NCBI GenBank assembly: GCA_030620095.1 | Contig: JAUTXW010001345.1 | Span: forward strand, 199,001 to 263,000 | Length of the DNA stretch: 64,000 nucleotides | Source of the DNA: Kuschelorhynchus macadamiae | Lineage: Eukaryota; Arthropoda; Insecta; Coleoptera; Curculionidae | Direction: 5' to 3' | Shown: piece after piece, positions 55,303-64,000 of the stretch | How positions within the stretch are numbered: position 1 is the first letter of the stretch | How the letters are laid out: every line of letters starts with the position of its first letter | The notes under the pieces: generated by a model | What the model saw: the letters and a program-made list of their open reading frames with translations, nothing else | Told to the model about the DNA's origin: nothing | Database searches by the model: none | Program-made: the position numbers and the translations under genes

Positions 55303-57205
55303 AATTTTGTAAATAGAACTTTCTTTATGTTACTAGTTATTTAAATCGTAAAAGGTTGGGAATTTTATACAATGAACATAAATTTTAACTGGCTATGAAA
55401 TTTATCAATAATGTCATATACCAGGAGTGCGGATATTTTTCTTTTTATTTTATCCACCGCATTTATACAAGGAACTAAACTATTTTCAGTACTTTAAAAA
55501 CTCCTAATTTTGACAGTAGATTTTTTTTGATATTAACTGATGGAGGCTATGTTCTGAATTCAAAAATCTGTATATTTTTAATATTAATATCTAATGATCA
55601 AGAAGAATAAAACATACTAGATGCTACTTTTTATTTAATTGTAAATAACTTGTTGATTCTACTGATCAACTTTACTAGTTAAGTAATTCTTTAACCACAT
55701 AAAAAATCCTAATTGAATTAGAGGTAATTCACTACACTCTGAATTGCAACCTGGATCGTTGTTCTTATCCAGGATATTAAAAGACGAAAGGTAAATCCTT
55801 ATTTGACCGCAATGATTTATTTCATATATAATAGATATCGTAAATGTTTTACTTGCAATAAGAGCCTCTAAAACTAGCAAGCAATTACATTGATGCTGAT
55901 ATATAGAACCACTGGCAAAGGTATTTTAGAATCAAAGTCACACAGACGAAAAATATAGAATTTTTATAGGCAATTTGAGAGATAGACAATGGCTTCTGAA
56001 CGGCATATTAGTCGAACTAAACTTGATAACTCTCATTGCAGAGGAAGCTATAAAAACCTTCTAGATCGTATCCCTCCGCCATATCTTCTATTGGTCTAAA
56101 CGGATTAGACACAGTAGAAACAGAAGGAACATGGTGAACCAAAAGGAATACAAATTATTTATAGATGTAATAGATAAATTTATCTACCTAATTAGGTAAG
56201 GATCAAAACTGTTGTCAAAAATACTGAGTAAACGGCTTTTCTGGTTTGTTTTTATGTTTTTATTGTTAAAAAAGGGTTGATTCTTTTGAAGGGCAGTTGG
56301 CGCTAAGCTACATCATGTAGGCCTATACGGAAATAAGAGTTGCCTAGATGATGTGGTTTTGAGATAATAAAGTAGTTGACTGAATATCAGTTTTATCAAA
56401 TATTAGTAATTTGGAATGTGAGTGTTATCTTGGTCTTAAACAGAATTAAGAAAAAGTTAGTTACGTTAGAGGGGTACAAATAGTTTGAATAAACATTTTA
56501 GGTATTTTAAGACCGCTGCTTAAAAGCTTACTACATTGCTCAATTTCTCTATTCTGACTTTTATATGAAAGGAAGAACACAGATTCAGCTAATTTCTTAC
56601 ATATTTTTGAACTGCTTCCTATTATGGTTCCTTTTAAGGTATAATTAAAAGCTCAAAATAGATTCTCAACAGTCAACATGTGGTAAACATCTAAAATTTT
56701 ATTACAGCTCGTATTTTTGGAACAGGTGTTGTCGGTCTCGGCCCATACTTTTAAAAGCCTTGTCTAATTCAAGTTTACGGCAGGATATCACGTTTTGCAG
56801 TTTCTTTATTAACATTTTTGAGCGCAGTCGAGCTTCTTATTTACGACTAGGTGAGCATGCATATTCTAACAAGTGTTTGGTAAATTGAGGTCGGAATAAG
56901 AATTGAGTTTTAAATTTATTGCAGTGTTTATAGCGGGCTCGAAAAATTTCAAAGATTTACAAATTAGCCACAATACATTTTCTTTTAATTCAGTGGCAGG
57001 GCATGATTTTTGTATATGTATAGGCTGTATCACGGGTACTTTAGTAAATATATTTTTAGCGATCAACCATAATTATTTTCACTGAGTATTTAATATTGCA
57101 TTTTAAAATATTATCACGGCTCATCTTGGCGCAACCTCTTCTTCAAGAAAGGTTCAATTTTGATAACAATATATCTAGTAGTGTATCGGGTTTCATTTAT
57201 ATATT
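55303..57205. other. No recognisable gene
   Basis: Anonymous AT-rich sequence. Short frames (55659..55880, 56866..57066) have no recognisable motif and I found no inverted ends. Confidence 0.45.
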
Positions 57206-57213
57206 TATATATA

Positions 57214-58707
<1,494 letters not shown>

Positions 58708-58793
58708 TAATAGGAACTTTTTGTCTTATTTGTATGATATTTTTTATATAAGGATTACACCCACATACGGATAACGCTTACTTTTGGATCACT

Positions 58794-60925
<2,132 letters not shown>

Positions 60926-60929
60926 TTTA

Positions 60930-61110
60930 AAATAAAACTAAATCGGACCCAACATTTTATAACCGAAAAATGTTTAGATATTTTTTAAATTAATTAACAC
61001 TTTTTTAGGAGAATTTAATTTTCGGCGGAAGTAATTCTATGTAATTAGTTTTCATGTAGTAAAACTTTATCAAACAGTCTTATGTTTAATAAACACCCAG
61101 CGAACATCGA
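60930..61110 (+). repeat. About 190-bp direct repeat, copy 1
   Basis: The blocks AAATCGGACCCAA, GGCGGAAGTAATTCTA and TTATGTTTAATAA recur at 63806..64000 in the same orientation with divergence. The two copies lie on either side of hAT copy 2. Confidence 0.75.
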
Positions 61111-61372
61111 ATTAGCTTTTAGCCTTTAAACTTTTGCACTTCTATCCGCATGGCAATTCTGTTTAATCGTTTTTCATGTTCAAATATTCTATCTACATGT
61201 TGTTTTCTAGTTTCTGAACACTTATTGTAATGGTTAAAAGTATTTCGAAATCGGCTTCTGAAATGCAACAAATACGTAAAATATATTGAGTTTAAAACTT
61301 ATATCTTCAAGGTGTTAGATAAGTAATATTTAAGTTTTACTCACCACAAAAAGGTTTAACTTATTTTGATGA

Positions 61373-63774
61373 TGATTTGATGTGCGGCGAAATTTTAAGA
61401 AAGGGAAGTAGAAACTTACCTATTTGTAATATAATTTGATTCTTCGATCATTTTTTGCAAATTCGTCAATAACGTCATCATAAAAACGTCGATGCTCCGA
61501 CATGTTTTGGAGAAGTTTCTTTTCAATTGCCTCGTTGAATTTCTCACGAAATTTTTTGTTTAAGTGTTTGAAAAATTGCGTTCTACTGATGAACTTGTGG
61601 CAGGTATTGTCAATACTAATTCAATACTTTCGTAAATCGCTTTTAGTTCAGATCGCAGTAACACTTGGTCGAAGAACCGGCCATAATGAAGAAGAAGAGA
61701 TTTAAACGCATCTTCCGGAAAAGTTTTTCCTTTAAATGCATCAAAATTGCAGAGTTCGAGGAAACTAAAATCATTTAAAACGTTAAATCTATAGTTTATT
61801 TGTTGCTGAATTTGATCGATTATTTCATAAAAGAGGCGTCTGTATGATGTTTGAACATCTAAGACCTTGTCTGTTCGAAGACGCTTGGCTTGTGGCTCTA
61901 CATTTAACGTCATCGTTTTCTCCCAAAATAGGTCAAAGTCATCTCTTTTCGCAAGAAGCAATATCATTTGTTTTAGTTTGTAATATATTAAAAACATTGT
62001 CCGAGAATGGAAATATTTCTGAAAATATGTTCAACAAATAATTAAAATTAAAATCTCGTTTCAAACAGTCGAAAAACCCCCTTAAACTATTTATTGCTTC
62101 TGAGTCCCACGTTTCATTATTTTCTATTATATTCTCAAATAGTTCAATCAGTGATTCACGATTTTCAGATACTGTTAACCCAAGTCTTCCATTATAGTGC
62201 CACCTAGTAGGAGCTACTTTGGGCAATCGTTTGGGGACAATGGAGTCCAAAGCTTGTGTACGTTTTGTTGACTTGGAAAAAAAAGCAGCCATGCCACTTA
62301 AAGTAACGAAAAATACTTTACACTGTTTAATGTGATTGATGGACTGGGATAAAACTAAATTTAATTTAGGACCAAAACAATGGACAAACACAGCACTTGG
62401 GAAAGTTTCTCGAACTTTAGCTTACAGACCCCCTAATTGTCGTGCCATCACTGCAGCTCCATCATAGCTTTGAGCAACTAATTTTTTCTCTCCATTAATT
62501 TCTTTAGTAACGTTATAAACTACGGTATATAATGCATCTGCGGTACCATTTTCGGACACATTCTTAAAACCTAAAAATCTCTCTTGAATACTTCCGTCTA
62601 TTTTAACGCAGCGTATTAGATAATTGGCTAAAATTAGTGATATCAGTTGTTTCGTCCAGAACAATAGCAATAAACCGCGCCTCGCCAATCTCCTGCTTAA
62701 TTCTTTTTAGAATAATGGTTGCAACAGTGGAAATTAAATCATTCTGGATTCGATTCAACGTTCCGAAAAAACGCTAGACTGCTCTAAATGATTTTTTAAG
62801 CAATCATCATATTTAGCCATAAAACTAAGCAAATCTTGAAAATTTGCTCTATTTGAAGAAACCCATCATGACCTCTAAATCCCAATTCGTGCTGCCCGAG
62901 AAAACATACAACATCGATAAGTCTTTTTATTATTTGCCTATTTTTATCGACTAGTTCATTGTGTTGGCGGTGACTAATTTCCAACTGTTTATTAAATGCG
63001 TGTTCAATTCTGCTTTTGCCAAAGAAATTGTTTAAATCGGAAAAACCAGTTTTATTCCAGAGAGCTTTCTCATTTTCAAAAAATAAACATGGGCAACAAA
63101 ATAATTTACTTATATTTTCACACCCTGTTAGCGATTTAAATTGTTCGTATTGTTTTTCCGGATAAAAATGTCTAATACAGTTTTTCATTTTTGTGGTTAA
63201 ATTTTTCATAGGCGGTTTTGCCCTTCCTTTGGAAATTATTTGAAGCTTATCAGCGAAGTTTAATGTTGAAAATCCCTTTATTATTAAGACACACCACACA
63301 TGCACCACACTCTTCTTACTAAATTCTCCAACAATTTCAACGTTATTACCGACAGCCGAAGTTGACGGTATTTCCATATCGCACCATGCAGGACGCGACA
63401 TACATATCACACAATACACGGATAGCCGTTCAAACAAAGAACCTACTTCAACGATAGCTTTCGCCTCCACTTAAGCACGCGACTGAAATGCAAAAATTGC
63501 AAACAGCTGGTGGAAAGTTCAATAACCTCGGGCTCGATTCACAGGAAATCAAGTATACAGGACTTGGCTGCAGAGAAGCTAGCGGCCCGCATAGGTTCTA
63601 TTCGATTTCTATTGTGGTTCGGTCGGAGTCAAGGCCGCATTTATTATGGGCTTGATAATTAAGATAATATTTTAGCATTTTTAATATAAACTAAATGAAT
63701 GGTTTGCTATTTCAAAAATTACATTTTAGAAGATGTTTTGTAATTTTTTTTTGGGGAAGGACTGCACGCACCTG
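61373..63774 (-). mobile_element. hAT transposon copy 2
   Basis: The right end GGACTGCACGCACCTG (to 63774) is the TIR of copy 1 with one change, and the left end GTGCGGCGAAATTTTAAG (from about 61373) matches the copy 1 3' end with a decayed TIR. No target duplication is recognisable. The interior is clearly homologous to copy 1, without its 0.36-kb insertion. Confidence 0.88.
61440..63470 (-). pseudogene. hAT transposase (TTF/ZMYM-like), broken, copy 2
   Basis: The N-terminal 224-codon frame (63470..62796) has the TTF-type finger start (KSLTGCENISKLFCCPCLFF) and NELVDKNRQIIKRLIDVV but lacks the KAVKRHIMSKAHLQA segment of copy 1. Then come FIAIVLDETTD (first catalytic Asp, near 62660), ERFLGFKNVSENGTADALYT, SYDGAAVMARQLGGL, FVHCFGPKLNLVLSQSINH and KRLPKVAPTRWHYNGRL. 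The C-terminal frame (61997..61560) ends with LTIPATSSSVERNFS, the hAT dimerisation core. Several frameshifts separate the parts. Confidence 0.88.
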
Positions 63775-63805
63775 ATAGGCATTAAAAAGTCAACCTACCT
63801 TATTT

Positions 63806-64000
63806 AAAATAAAAGAAAATCGGACCCAAAATTTTATAAACGAAAAATTAAAGGGTTAAGAATTAAAATTTTTAATTTTTTTTTTAAGTTGATTAGCACT
63901 TTTTGAAAAGAATTTCATTTTCTGCGGAAGTAATTCTACGTAATTAGTTTTCATGTTACAAAACTTCATCAAACAGCTTTATGTTTAATAACTACCCAGC
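63806..64000 (+). repeat. About 190-bp direct repeat, copy 2
   Basis: Matches 60930..61110 (AAATCGGACCCAA, TGCGGAAGTAATTCTACG, TTATGTTTAATAA). It runs to the window edge. Confidence 0.75.

Overview
This is an AT-rich eukaryotic window (long poly-A/T runs, huge (TA)n tracts, no bacterial operon layout) that is almost entirely transposon-derived. The element mix (mariner/IS630-type transposases with a DUF4817-like N-terminus, Tc1, hAT with a TTF/ZMYM-like transposase, Penelope-like elements (PLEs) with GIY-YIG nucleases, non-LTR retrotransposon ends) is typical of arthropods, most likely an insect; the exact order is inference only. I see no convincing intact host gene. The only near-full-length intact ORF is a mariner-like transposase (33813..34901). 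The best host-like candidates are a broken, intron-containing zinc-binding multicopy gene (27.4-29.0 kb) and a possible orphan exon near 52.6 kb.

Layout. 0-6.4 kb: a dead mariner-like element with 63-bp inverted ends, PLE remnants and two head-to-head Tc1 relics. 6.8-8.3 kb: (TA)n tracts mixed with arms of a long-inverted-repeat mariner, locally duplicated in tandem. 8.2-12.7 kb: a PLE (PLE-A) with a head-to-head inverted partial copy, into which a second, young PLE (PLE-B) has inserted with a 13-bp target duplication. 12.7-19.4 kb: mostly anonymous AT-rich DNA with a few foldbacks. 19.4-25.2 kb: four diverged copies of a long tandem repeat, one containing a 162-bp triplicated sub-repeat. 25.5-29.6 kb: a duplicated unit whose second copy contains the broken zinc-binding gene and a PLE end. 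30.1-38.5 kb: one minus-strand PLE (PLE-D) split by three TA-target insertions: a 2.2-kb foldback, an intact 2.07-kb mariner-like element and a decayed 2.76-kb relative. 38.6-42 kb: a LINE end and a hAT element with perfect 8-bp target duplications. 43.6-46.7 kb: a mariner-like element with about 1-kb inverted arms that include part of its own transposase gene. 48-49.4 kb: PLE-C. 54-55.3 kb: LINE ends. 57.2-59 kb: (TA)n tracts and another mariner-like relic. 61.4-63.8 kb: a second hAT copy on the minus strand.

How the parts relate. Four mariner-like copies in which I could measure the spacing (357, 33813, 36273 and 44617) share a D-to-D spacing of 41 residues between the second and third catalytic acidic residues (one needs a single missing base allowed for), so the window holds several branches of one DD41D-like group, from nearly pristine to dead. 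PLE ends from five families carry hammerhead-ribozyme-like cores; in the PLE-B and PLE-C families the helices differ in sequence but stay paired, which is the strongest RNA signal here. PLE-B also carries a tRNA-Asp-like sequence between its ORF and its terminal repeat. Most long (TA)n tracts abut the ends of mobile elements.
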